Positions 11,716 to 22,039 of a stretch of 64,000 nucleotides of DNA are shown in pieces. The stretch's first letter is position 1; each line of letters opens with the position of its first letter. The position numbers and the translations under genes are program-made. The stretch is taken from the NCBI GenBank assembly GCA_963576475.1, contig OY754979.1, positions 27,106,034 through 27,170,033 on the forward strand. Reading direction: 5' to 3'. Source of the DNA: Molanna angustata. Its lineage: Eukaryota > Arthropoda > Insecta > Trichoptera > Molannidae. The notes below the pieces were generated by a model, which saw nothing but the letters and a program-made list of their open reading frames with translations, ran no database searches and was not told the origin of the DNA.

Positions 11716-12190
11716 TTTATTTATTTTATTAACGGCGTTTGCGATTTACAAAGAATAATTCAAAAGATACAAAATATAGTACATAATGTGTGATAATGTA
11801 TATATAAAAAAACAAACATATCCAATCAATAAACCATGAAAATAAAGCAAGAAGAAATCAATACAAAGAAAAACTTATAAAAAATACATATAAAAATACA
11901 TACAAATAAAATTTAACCAAAAAAATAAAGAGAAAACAAATGAAAGTAGGTATAAAATGAACAAATAAACAATATAGGTAAAGCAGGTATGAATAATGAA
12001 GAATAAAATTAAATACGATCAGTGGAATTTAACCCGTAGGGTATTTCTGTGATAATTTATATTGCCTATAAACAGATCAATATGACTAGCATATTCATTG
12101 CTCAACCTCTGAATTCTGTTCAGTGCAGAATTGTGATGCGCTAGTGTGCGGGAATTGTCACAATAAAATTGTCACAATAATATTGTCAAG
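11715..12190 (-). mobile_element. Probable LINE 3' portion
   Basis: After an ATTT-rich run, the minus-strand reading of 12000-12180 gives a phrase 'LNRIQRLSNEYASHIDLF' that resembles a pre-tail region of non-LTR proteins, but I cannot place it in a family. The A-rich segment at 11800-11980 fits a poly(A)-like end on the minus strand. Confidence 0.3.
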
Positions 12191-12549
12191 TCCGCTTATT
12201 ATTTTTTTTTTTTCAACAAAGTCCTCTATGACGGATTTATTGCAGTATAGCCATCTTTTGAAACCAATTCAAACAGCGCAAAATGAATGAAATCACAATT
12301 CTAAAACCGCTGCCTAGCAATCCTCCCGATGACAAGTTGAATTCATAATTTTAAGTTATTATTTTTATCAAATAATTCTTGAACGATATTCCTCCTTCGT
12401 CTTCTATTCCCTTTTTACTTTAGGTACTCATCGCTGTTATTTTAATATGATTTTTAAATATCACTTTTAAGATTTCAATAATTACAATATATTGTAACAC
12501 CTACCTAAATATAATATATTCCTGCAAGCGTGTTCTTGTCACTTTTTTT

Positions 12550-12725
12550 CTTTATATGGCATCATCATCAAAAGTCTCAATCCTATGGATTGGTTTGCAG
12601 AAGAAGTCTACATCTCGCTTTCCACTTCTCTCTATCCTGTGCAGCCCTTTTCAGCTCAACATATGTGGCGCATTTCATGTCCTCGCACACCTGGGCCAAA
12701 TATTCCCGTCGGGGAATATACAATT
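12550..12725 (-). pseudogene. RTE-type LINE tail fragment
   Basis: Minus-strand translation follows the same tail family as 8505-8822 and 5284-5450: 'RREYLAQVCEDMKCATYVEL' then 'KRAAQDREKW', with frame breaks. Only the last 50-60 residues remain. Confidence 0.6.
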
Positions 12726-12830
12726 TACTCTATTCAGAGTGCTATATGCCTTGAATTAAAACATAAATAAAAAAGGAAGGATGAAATTTTAACAATAAGA
12801 CATAAATTTTTGAATCATAAAGAGATAACA

Positions 12831-14027
12831 GGTGGGTGATAATAATTGTAAATGTATGAACAGTGTCAATCAAGGACTGCTACAAAACACTGAGGTGGGT
12901 GATAATAATTGTAAATGTATGAACAGTGTCAATCAAGGACTGATACAAAACAATGAGGTGGCTGATAATAATTGTAAATGTATGAACAGTGTCAATCAAG
13001 GACTGATACAAAACAATGAGGTGGGTGATAATAATTGTAAATGTATGAACAGTGTCAATCAAGGACTGATACAAAACACTGAGGTGGCTGATAATAATTG
13101 TAAATGTATGAACAGTGTCAATCAAGGACTGATACAAAACAATGAGGTGGGTGATAATAATTGTAAATGTATGAACAGTGTCAATCAAGGACTGATACAA
13201 AACACTGAGGTGGCTGATAATAATTGTAAATGTATGAACAGTGTCAATCAAGGACTGATACAAAACACTGAGGTGGGTGATAATAATTGTAAATGTATGA
13301 ACAGTGTCAATCAAGGACTGATACAAAACACTGAGGTGGCTGATAATAATTGTAAATGTATGAACAGTGTCAATCAAGGACTGATACAAAACACTGAGGT
13401 GGGTGATAATAATTGTAAATGTATGAACAGTGTCAATCAAGGACTGATACAAAACACTGAGGTGGCTGATAATAATTGTAAATGTATGAACAGTGTCAAT
13501 CAAGGACTGATACAAAACACTGAGGTGGGTGATAATAATTGTAAATGTATGAACAGTGTCAATCAAGGACTGATACAAAACACTGAGGTGGCTGATAATA
13601 ATTGTAAATGTATGAACAGTGTCAATCAAGGACTGATACAAAACACTGAGGTGGCTGATAATAATTGTAAATGTATGAACAGTGTCAATCAAGGACTGAT
13701 ACAAAACACTGAGGTGGCTGATAATAATTGTAAATGTATGAACAGTGTCAATCAAGGACTGATACAAAACACTGAGGTGGGTGATAATAATTGTAAATGT
13801 ATGAACAGTGTCAATCAAGGACTGATACAAAACACTGAGGTGGGTGATAATAATTGTAAATGTATGAACAGTATCAATCAAGGACTGATACAAAACACTG
13901 AGGTGGGTGATAATAATTGTAAATGTATGAACAGTGTCAATCAAGGACTGATACAAAACACTGAGGTGGGTGATAATAATTGTAAATGTATGAACAGTGT
14001 CAATCAAGGACTGATACAAAACACTGA
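12831..14027 (+). repeat. 63-bp tandem array, 19 copies
   Basis: The unit starts 'ggtgggtgataataattg' and contains 'gtatgaacagtgtcaatcaa'; 19 x 63 = 1197 bp exactly. Units differ at a few fixed positions: ggg/ggc giving Gly or Ala, and aacact/aacaat giving Thr or Asn. In the middle the Gly and Ala forms alternate, so a two-unit (126-bp) block was amplified. The array is open on both strands (411 and 396 codons) because 63 is divisible by three. I read this as a property of the unit, not evidence of a protein. The last unit runs directly into the inverted end at 14027. Confidence 0.97.
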
Positions 14028-14693
14028 TCCAACTGTCGATTTGTCCAAGAGAACTTTGTTCTCTTAACATATCGACAATGTTTCAAGCCAGGATACGCGA
14101 GATTTGTATGCACTGTCTACATTTTTCACGGCTTTTCCAACTTTGAAGTCAAAAAACACCAACTTAGAGGCTTCGCAGCATATATGTTCTATATACGGAT
14201 TTACTCAGAATTCGGAGAAGAACATTTGTGTGTGTGTGTCCGTCCCTTATAACTTTTGATCCGCTCAATTTACAGAGCCCGAAATTTCAGGGTGTATAAA
14301 TAGTTATAGGCCTACAAAACTTTTATACTCAGAATTTTGAATTTTTTTTTCAGTCAGGGGTTATCAACTTTTGAAATTTTGGTTTATTTTTCCATATATC
14401 TCAGAAACCATAAAAGCTAGAAAGCTGAAAATTTAGTGACGACATCGCTTCATACAATTTGTATGGCAGTCGCCTATACACAATATCTAAGAAGACTTAA
14501 TAGTTTGATACTTAATTTCCATAGCACCATGTTGTTTTCATATTCTGGTTAGGAAAAAAGTACTGACCTCCATACTATCCTATCTTGACACACATACCTA
14601 CATGTGTTGTATAGAAAACGAAATATCTTTAAATATTCAATAAATTGGATTTATGGGTTTATAGATTGGTACTATCGCTATCGACAGTTGGAT
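14027..14693. mobile_element. Inverted-repeat element, 667-bp copy
   Basis: Bounded by perfect 14-bp inverted repeats, ATCCAACTGTCGAT at 14027-14040 and ATCGACAGTTGGAT at 14680-14693. A related copy with the same ends lies at 17104-17643; the two share long blocks such as 'cttttccaactttgaagtca' and 'ttagaggcttcgcagcatat'. This copy has about 130 bp extra in the middle. The two copies still match for roughly 25 bp beyond the right repeat ('ctcatgtgtt', then 'gcaactagtaa'), so the inverted repeats may be subterminal, as in Helentron-like elements. No coding capacity. Confidence 0.75.
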
Positions 14694-14949
14694 CTCATGT
14701 GTTTCATGCAACTAGTAAATAAGAAAAACATTTGTTCTGTACTCTCTGAATTTATTGTTATTTTGTAGAAACTTCTTTTGTCGACATGACAAACTAGACA
14801 TATTAAAAAAAACTAAGTTTCGCATCAATATTAGGTATACAACATATAACTTGCTCCTCGATATCTGCTTCATATTTATTTATTTAACCCTTTCTTAACC
14901 GAATTATGAAAGCATTATGAAAATAAATGTTTCATAAAAAATGGGCAAA

Positions 14950-15025
14950 TAATAATAATTTTGGATTATTTTTATAGCGCCGTTTTTGTGATAACCTCAC
15001 CTCAAGGGCGCTTTGAATATAACTA
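14950..15025 (-). mobile_element. 3' end of the CR1/L2-like LINE
   Basis: The reverse complement reads 'aaagcgcccttgaggtgagg', then 'acggcgctataaaaataatc', and ends in an ATT-rich run. This gcgc..ggcgctata pattern resembles arthropod CR1/L2-group 3' ends. The same block recurs at 18800-18870 and 43585-43645. Confidence 0.6.
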
Positions 15026-15442
15026 TTACAGGTTTTTATAAGAATCGCGGAAGAAGTGAGTTTTCAGGTGTTTCCTGAATAGTGCTAAGTTGTCGATTTG
15101 CCTCAGTTCAGGTGGTAGTTTATTCCACGAGGCTGGTCCAGCCACAGCAAAAGCACGATCACCGAAGGATGAAGTGTTGACTCTATTTATTTCAGTCAAC
15201 TTGCCAATCATGGATGTGGTGGCTGACCGAAGTGTTTGTTGTCGCTCGTTTACGGTGAGAGGGATGCAGAAGTCTGAAAGATACGTGGGACCCATGCCAT
15301 GGATCGCTTTGAAAGTCAACAAACATAATTTGTACTTGATTCTCTCTGGCACTTTAAGCCAGTGAAGATTTCGTAGATGGTGGGATATGTGTGAGAATTT
15401 CGCGGCTCCGGTGATTTCAATTTTAACTATTCCAATTGTCAT
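15023..15442 (-). pseudogene. CR1/L2-like LINE RT C-terminus
   Basis: A minus-strand open frame gives about 138 residues of the conserved C-terminal region of CR1/L2-group reverse transcriptases. In order: 'HISHHLRNLHWLKVPERIKY', 'LTFKAIHGMGPTYLSD', 'LRSATTS', 'GDRAFAVAGPASWNKLP' and 'LRQIDNLALFRKHLKTHFF', then a stop. The family's catalytic polymerase part is absent. The 3' end follows at 14950-15025, ending in an ATT-rich tract. Confidence 0.88.
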
Positions 15443-15839
15443 AATTCATATAGAAAACTATATACTTTTCATAAAATAAAAAATGTTTTGTTTTATTATT
15501 ATTAGAGATTGAAGGGAATATAATTACCTAATTAAAAAAATATACCTAGCATGTTAGAAAAAAAACTCACATTTATTAAATTTTGAATAAACGTGTTTAG
15601 CAAGAAAATCACATTTCGCAATAACCAGCAGTTACCAAGTTTTCAACTGTCGAAATGCGGTCACCAAAGAAGTTTCCATCATTCTCAGTATTGTAAGCGA
15701 TCAAAAATATTGTGATTAATAATTTAGAAGAGAAATAGCACAACTAATATCAATTTTCATTGAGATATACGTAAAATACATCAATGATTCCAATTCGAAT
15801 CATCGGTTAAGAAAGGGTTAAGGAACAAATTCAGTGTTT

Positions 15840-16200
15840 ATAATTATTTTCTGTGTACAAACGTATTTGTTTTTTTTATTTGTTTATTTGTTTTTTTTAT
15901 TGTATATTTGATTTGTCTCTTATATAAATAAATAAATGATTTTTTTTAATGATTAACTAATGAAATTCGTAATATTTTACTTTTAAACCAACTTAAAATA
16001 AAACAAATGCCAATAATCTATTTGTTAAAAATGTTATTTGACGTTAAATAACGATTATTAACAGTAAATTTATATGGTAGTGGTATGGTATAATAATACA
16101 TGACATGACGTGCAACACCTGTGATGTACACATTGCGGAAATACAGGCGCTCGTTCCTTATTTTATAATTTGTATTCGGACCGTTTAGGTTGCGTGGTGC
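15840..16200. other. No recognised feature
   Basis: T-rich and AT-rich sequence with no repeat or frame that I recognise. Confidence 0.35.
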
Positions 16201-16204
16201 GCGC

Positions 16205-16378
16205 ATTTTTTTCAAAATACTCCATAACTATATGTCGTAGAGAAATAAATATTTTATATGCTTAAAAAGTGCATACAGTCAAAGCGAATGACCCATAAAG
16301 TTTTTTCATTTCAATTGAGGTTTGTTCTTAAAATGGAAAAAAAAATCAACAAATTTTGGGCTCTATGCCCTCTTAATT
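16205..16378 (+). mobile_element. Truncated TTAA-MITE copy
   Basis: Shares 'ggtttgttcttaaaatgg', 'aaatcaacaaatttt' and 'tccataactat' with the full copies at 18128 and 34582 (inverted), and ends with a terminal-type 'atgccctcttaa' at about 16363-16376. The distal right part present in the full copies is missing, so it is internally deleted; its left end is unclear. Confidence 0.5.
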
Positions 16379-16689
16379 AAGCATTTTACTAATGGTAATA
16401 GTATTATCTGAGAATACGAATAATTTGTTCTGGTTATAATACACCTGTAGATGGAAGGAGTGTTCTCCCGAAACAAGAAGTGGTATAGAGCAAAGTATAA
16501 GTAAACGATTACGTGGTGCTTACAATGGCCGCTTCTTTGTGAGGCTGTTCAATGAACGTGTCAGTGATAATTAACTGCTTTATTATTGCATCTTTATTGA
16601 TACACATTGAAATATGCGGCCAAACGCTAAAATGAATGTTAACTTTTAATAAATTAAAATATTTTTTTTACATCACTGTTGAGTATTTA

Positions 16690-16925
16690 ATGTTAACCGG
16701 TTTCAGAGCTGACCCGCTCCCTCGTCAGAACAAAGTTATACTAAACTTAAAATTATGTTATTTTAATTTATTAGTTTAAATGAGCTGCAAAGAATCAAGA
16801 TGTTAACCATTAACACTATTAAATATATCTGGTTGGTTGGAAGAAATTACCTAATGGCAATAAGCCCGCCAGTGTAAAATATATAATTATGTTTATATTA
16901 TGTACAGAAAGATAAATAAATAAAT
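16690..16925 (+). mobile_element. Probable LINE 3' end
   Basis: 'tggttggttggaagaaatta' followed by 'cctaatggcaataagcccg' and ending in a TAAA run ('gataaataaataaattt') resembles a common lepidopteran LINE 3' end. Related phrases are at about 37240 (+) and 34460-34510 (-, 'ttgccatatggcaatttctt'). Confidence 0.45.
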
Positions 16926-17103
16926 TTACTACAGGGTTCTGCGCTTAAAAAGATAGATACCTTTGAGGAAGCAGTCTGATTGCAAAGCAAGATATACAAA
17001 AAATGAGTAAAATTAAAATTTTAATTGTAATGAAATTATTGAAAAATGGACCACAATGTTTTGTTACATTGAGTAACAAAACATTGGAACCCATTTTCGT
17101 ATA

Positions 17104-17643
17104 ATCCAACTGTCGATTCGTTCAAGAGAATGAAATTCTATTAAAGGAAGAGGCAGTTTAAATCCAAGATGTGTGTATGAAGGAATTGTATGCAGGGTCT
17201 ACTTTTTTCACAGCTTTTCCAACTTTTTAGTCAAAAAACACCAATTTAGAGGCTTCGCAGCATATATGTTCCATATACGGATTTACTCATTTCGTAGAAG
17301 TAAATCTCAATTTTTTTTTATCAATTTTATAAAAATTGAATTTAGTGACGACATCACTTCATACAATTTGTATGGCAGTCGCCTATACACAATATGTAAG
17401 AAGACTTAATAGTTTGATACTTAAATCTCCAAACATACATACATACCATCATGCTGTTTTCATATTCTGGGTAGAAAAAAGGACTGACCTCCATACTGTC
17501 GTATCTTGAGATATATACCTACATATAAAATAAAATTGTATATAAAATAAAATATCCTAAAATATTTAATAATTTGGATTAATGAGTTTATAGTTTGGTA
17601 CTTATTCTTCAACTATACATACTATCGCTATCGACAGTTGGAT
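17104..17643. mobile_element. Inverted-repeat element, 540-bp copy
   Basis: Same family as 14027-14693, with perfect 14-bp inverted ends at 17104-17117 and 17630-17643. No tandem array flanks this copy on the left, so the 63-bp array is not an obligate part of the family. An A/T-rich open frame at 17173-17409 is not supported by the other copy. Confidence 0.75.
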
Positions 17644-17649
17644 CTCATG

Positions 17650-18120
17650 TGTTATATGCAACTAGTAATAAATAAATCTTGTTTGATTCATGGCAATATA
17701 TAATGTGTTATCCATTTGAAACAAATACACGCTGTTTTTTTTTTTAATGAGATATACTAAACTTTTATCTCAATTACTCTCAAATAATTACTTTAATTAC
17801 ATTAATTTACTTACACGAGCCTTCCAAGTCAAAGCCTCCGCTCCATTTTAATTATCATCCCTTTTCCGGGGCGTCATGTTAATGGTGTATTTTTTTTCAT
17901 CAAAACATTATTTGTACACTTTTCTCTCTCCCTTTGACTTTGTCCCGTGCGCTTTTTGTCTAAGCTGCAGCAACGGTTCTGTTTAGCGTCTGTCAGCTTT
18001 TGTAATCGACAGAGGCACAAGCTCTCGCTCAGCACAAAGGGATTACGGTTAATCCCCCCGTTGACATGAACGGTACAAGACTATTATGATATTTAACGAT
18101 AGTCCTGAACTTGTTGAAAA
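17650..18120. other. Single-copy-looking, moderately GC-rich
   Basis: 17815-18070 is richer in GC than its neighbours ('ccttttccggggcgtcatg', 'tctcgctcagcacaaagg') and contains no family repeat seen elsewhere in the window. No convincing exon. Candidate conserved non-coding DNA. Confidence 0.25.
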
Positions 18121-18127
18121 AGAAAAT

Positions 18128-18664
18128 TTAAGAGGCCATATAAACCTAAACACCCCAATTTCAAATCAATTTCCAGTTTTAAATTAAGGGGCCATATAAA
18201 CCTACACCTCAATTTCAAATCAAATCCCTCAAATATGTTAAACAGTGTGTTTCTAGAAATAATAAGTATTTTCAATATTTCTCTAGTGAATATTCGTCAC
18301 ACAATTTCAAAATTCAGTGTTAATTCCCTTAAAAAAATATTAAAAATATCCTTTTTTACAGCATTTTTTTATAATTACTCCATAACTATGAGTCATGGAG
18401 AAATATTTTTTTATGCGCTTAAAGATTGCATAAAATTTAAGTGAATGACCGATATTTTTTTTTCATTTTAAGTAAGGTTTGTTCTTAAAATGCAAAAAAT
18501 CAACAAATTTACGGTTTCCGATAGTTTAAATCACGTATAAACCTTTTTTAATGCACGCGATAGTTACCTTTACTAACACGTAACTTCATAATGCATTAGG
18601 CGGTTTTAACATATCGTATTTTTAGTCACTTGAACACTTTTAGTCACGTTATATGTCCTCTTAA
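18128..18664 (+). mobile_element. TTAA-bounded MITE, nested left ends
   Basis: Outer left end TTAAGAGGCCATATA at 18128, a second left end TTAAGGGGCCATATA at 18184, right end TATATGTCCTCTTAA at 18650-18664. From the inner left end the copy is 481 bp and matches, in inverted orientation, the 479-bp copy at 34582-35060. TTAA at each outer edge may be a target duplication, which would suggest a piggyBac-like relative, but the terminal bases are GAGG/GGGG rather than CCC, so the superfamily is open. The double left end looks like a partial tandem duplication. Confidence 0.65.
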
Positions 18665-18799
18665 ATGTCTCCCCAGAAGAACTCACCGTAAAAAATATTT
18701 TACACGCTCTTTTTAAAATCAATAACTGTCCTTTTTTAGTCTCTCTACACTGGTTCAGATGTCCAAAGCGAATGGATATTATCGTAATAATAATTATAA

Positions 18800-18870
18800 A
18801 AATGGTTCATTTATATATACCCATTTTTTGTGTATCCACCTCAAGGGCGCTTTAAGTAAGCGTACTTAAT
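18800..18870 (-). mobile_element. CR1/L2-like LINE 3' end
   Basis: Contains 'cacctcaagggcgcttta', the same end block as at 14998-15012. Only the 3' tip is present, with an AT-rich tail at 18780-18830. Confidence 0.45.
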
Positions 18871-18904
18871 AGATTTTAAGGTTAAAAATATTAAAATAAC
18901 AATA

Positions 18905-19090
18905 TAACCATCCCAACTTCGTGTCTATTGAGTTGTTGAAAAATTGTCATTTTTAAAGTTGCATATACGCAAAATATGTATGTATAATATTCCAACTTCG
19001 AACATCATTTACTCCCGACAGGGAATAATCCGATGTTTGCGTATTTGCAACTTTTAAAATATTCGATTTACATACACATTGGTACAAAAA
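18905..19090 (+). mobile_element. Palindromic element, family F
   Basis: 'tttaaagttgcatatacgca' near 18952 is inverted at 19035 ('ttgcgtatttgcaacttttaaa' region). The centre carries 'atattccaacttcgaac' and 'tactcccgacagggaataat'. An inverted copy is at 33621-33780 and a partial one at 48535-48610. No coding capacity. Confidence 0.6.
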
Positions 19091-19139
19091 TATGAAATAA
19101 TATACCTAGGTATCTGTACTTTTTACAACAGTACTTTTT

Positions 19140-19370
19140 TATCAATGATTTCACCTATCAAACCTTTAAATTGCTCTTGCGTTATGGAAAATATTGTTTT
19201 TTTTTTTTAAGAATATTTGCAATAGAATTAGACTCCATAAAAAGTTTTTTCTTTGCAGCCAAATTAATAAGTCCGTGTATATCATATTGATATATTTTTA
19301 CTTCTTTAGGTATACTCTAATTTTTGTACTGGAGAGTTTAATATTGGTCACAACCCGCTCGTTTTATTAC
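19140..19370 (+). repeat. Diverged relative of the 313-bp satellite
   Basis: 'atttcacctatcaaaccttt', 'ttgctcttgcgtt' and a T-run followed by 'aagaatattt' align in order with the satellite monomer ('atcacctgtcaaaatttg', 'tgctctcgcgttc', T-run, 'aaaatattt'). It then reaches the same terminal motif ('ggagagtttaatattggtca' + 'caacccgctcg') that follows the satellite at 3148. So the satellite monomer derives from an interspersed element. Confidence 0.6.
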
Positions 19371-22035
19371 CTGTTATCCCTCGTAATTTCTCATCAGCCT
19401 TTACACTGAGAACTTATTATTATCTGTTGTCGCTCATTTCTCGTCTACCTTAACTCTGAGAATTTATTATTATTATGTTGTAGTTCATTTCTCGTCAACC
19501 CTTACACTGAGAACTTATTATTATCAATTGGCGTTCATTTCTCGTCTACCTTTACACCGAGAACTTATTTTTATCAATTGTCGTTCATTTCTTGTCTACC
19601 TTTACACTGAGAACTTATTATATGTTGTCGTTCATTTCTCGTCAACCCTTACACTGAAAACTTATTATTATATGTTGTCGTTCATTTCTCGTCAACCCTT
19701 ACACTGAGAACTTATTATTATCAATTGTCATTCATTTCTTGTCTACCTTTACACTGAGAACTTATTATATGTTGTCGTTCATTCCTCGTCTACCTTTACA
19801 CTGAGAACTTATTATTGTATGTTGTCCTTCATTTCTCGTCAACCCTTACACTGAAAACTTATTATTATCAATCGTCGTTCATTTCTTGTCTACCTTTACA
19901 CTGAGAACTTATTATTATATGTTGTCGTTCATTTCTCGTCAACCCTTACACTGAGAACTTATTATTATCAATTGTCATTCATTTCTTGTCTACCTTTACA
20001 CTGAGAACTTATTATATGTTGTCGTTCATTCCTCGTCAACCCTTACACTGAGAACTTATAATTATCAATTGTCGTTCATTTCTCGTCTACCTCTACACCG
20101 AGAACTTATTATTATAAATTGTCGTTCATTTCTTGTCTACCTTTACACTGAGAACTTATTATATGTTGTCGTTCATTGCTCGTCAACCCTTACACTGAGA
20201 ACTTATAATTATCAATTGTCGTTCATTTCTCGTATACCTTTACACTGAGAACTTATTATTGTCTATTGTTGTTCATTTCTCGTCTACCTTTATACTGAGA
20301 ACTTATTATTGTCTATTGTTGTTCATTTCTTGTCTACCTTTACACCGAGAACTTATTATTATCAATTGTCGTTCATTTCTTGTCTACCTTTAGACTGAGA
20401 ACTTATTATATGTTGTCGTTCATTTCTCGTCAACCCTTACACTGAGAACTTATAATTATTAATTGTCGTTCATTTCTCGTCTACCTTTACACCGAGAACT
20501 TATTATTATCAATTGGCGTTCATTTCTCGTCTACCTTTACACCGAGAACTTATTATTATCAATTGTCGTTCATTTCTTGTCTACCTTTACACTGAGAACT
20601 TATTATTATATGTTGTCCTTCATTTCTCGTCAACCCTTACACTGAGAACTTATAATTATCAATTGTCGTTCATTTCTCGTCTACCTCTACACCGAGAACT
20701 TATTATAAATTGTCGTTCATTTCTTGTCTACCTTTACACCGAGAACTTATTATTATCAATTGTCGTTCATTTCTTGTCTACCTTTACACTGAGAACTTAT
20801 TATATGTTGTCGTTCATTTCTCGTCAACCCTTACACTGAGAACTTATAATTATCAATTGTCGTTCATTTCTTGTCTACCTTTACACTGAGAACTTATTAT
20901 TGTCTATTGTTGTTCATTTCTTGTCTACCTTTACACTGAGAACTTATTATTGTCTATTGTTGTTCATTTCTTGTCTACCTTTACACCGAGAACTTATTAT
21001 TATCAATTGTCGTTCATTTCTTGTCTACCTTTACAATGAGAACTTATTATATGTTGTCGTTCATTTCTCGTCAACCCTTACACTGAGAACTTATAATTAT
21101 TAATTGTCGTTCATTTCTTGTCAACCCTTACACTGAGAACTTATAATTATCAATTGTCGTTCATTTCTTGTCTACCTTTACACTGAGAACTTATAATTAT
21201 CAATTGTCGTTCATTTCTTGTCTACCTTTACACTGAGAACTTATAATTATCAATTGTCGTTCATTTCTTGTCTACCTTTACACTGAGAACTTATTATTGT
21301 CTATTGTTGTTCATTTCTTGTCTACCTTTACACCGAGAACTTATTATTATCAATTGTCGTTCATTTCTTGTCTACCTTTACAATGAGAACTTATTATATG
21401 TTGTCGTTCATTTCTCGTCAACCCTTACACTGAGAACTTATAATTATTAATTGTCGTTCATTTCTCATCTACCTTTACACCGAGAACTTATTATTATCAA
21501 TTGGCGTTCATTTCTCGTCTACCTTTACACCGAGAACTTATTATTATCAATTGTCGTTCATTTCTTGTCTACCTTTACACTGAGAACTTATTTTTATATG
21601 TTGTCCTTCATTTCTCGTCAACCCTTACACTGAAAACTTATTATTATCAATCGTCGTTCATTTCTTGTCTACCTTTACACCGAGAACTTATTATTATCAA
21701 TTGTCGTTCATTTCTTGTCTACCTTTACACTGAGAACTTATTATATGTTTTCGTTCATTTCTCGTCAACCCTTACACTGAGAACTTATTATCTGTCGTTA
21801 TTATCTGTCAACCATAATAATGAAATCTTTCTATATATATCATCGATTCACTGAAAACTTGTTTTTTTTCTATTGTCGCTTATTTCTCGTCAACCCTTAC
21901 ACTGAGAACTTATTATCTGTCGTTATTATCTGTCAACCATAATAATGAAATCTTTCTATATATATCATCGATTCACTGAAAACTTGTTTTTTTCTATTGT
22001 CGCTTATTTCTCGTCAACCCTTACAATGAGAACTT
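19370..22035 (+). repeat. 47-50-bp minisatellite, about 50 copies
   Basis: The unit reads 'tgagaacttattattatcaa' + 'ttgtcgttcatttctcgtct' + 'acctttacac'. Shorter variants have 'ttatatgttgtcg', and 'cgtcaaccc' alternates with 'tgtctacct'. Blocks recur at long spacing (for example 20460-20640 and 21450-21640 are nearly identical), so a higher order of roughly 1 kb exists. The right edge has two copies of a ~118-bp block with 'tctgtcgttattatctgtca'. Open frames inside are by-products. Confidence 0.95.
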
Positions 22036-22039
22036 ATTT

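Larger units (their letters stand above)
14884..15821. mobile_element. piggyBac-like element, non-autonomous
   Basis: TTAA at 14884-14887 is followed by CCCTTTCTTAACCGA (14888-14902). The exact reverse complement TCGGTTAAGAAAGGG (15803-15817) is followed by TTAA at 15818-15821. A TTAA target duplication and ends beginning CCC are hallmarks of the piggyBac superfamily. There is no transposase; the interior holds a LINE tail at 14950-15442. It is therefore a non-autonomous copy or one gutted by the LINE insertion. Confidence 0.75.

Noticed and set aside
20463..21854. Membrane-like proteins from Leu/Tyr-rich frames
   Set aside because: The frames are the ~50-bp minisatellite read in phase and shift with each length variant.
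19370..22035. CRISPR-like array
   Set aside because: There are no unique spacers between repeats; units are contiguous and diverged, and the host is eukaryotic.
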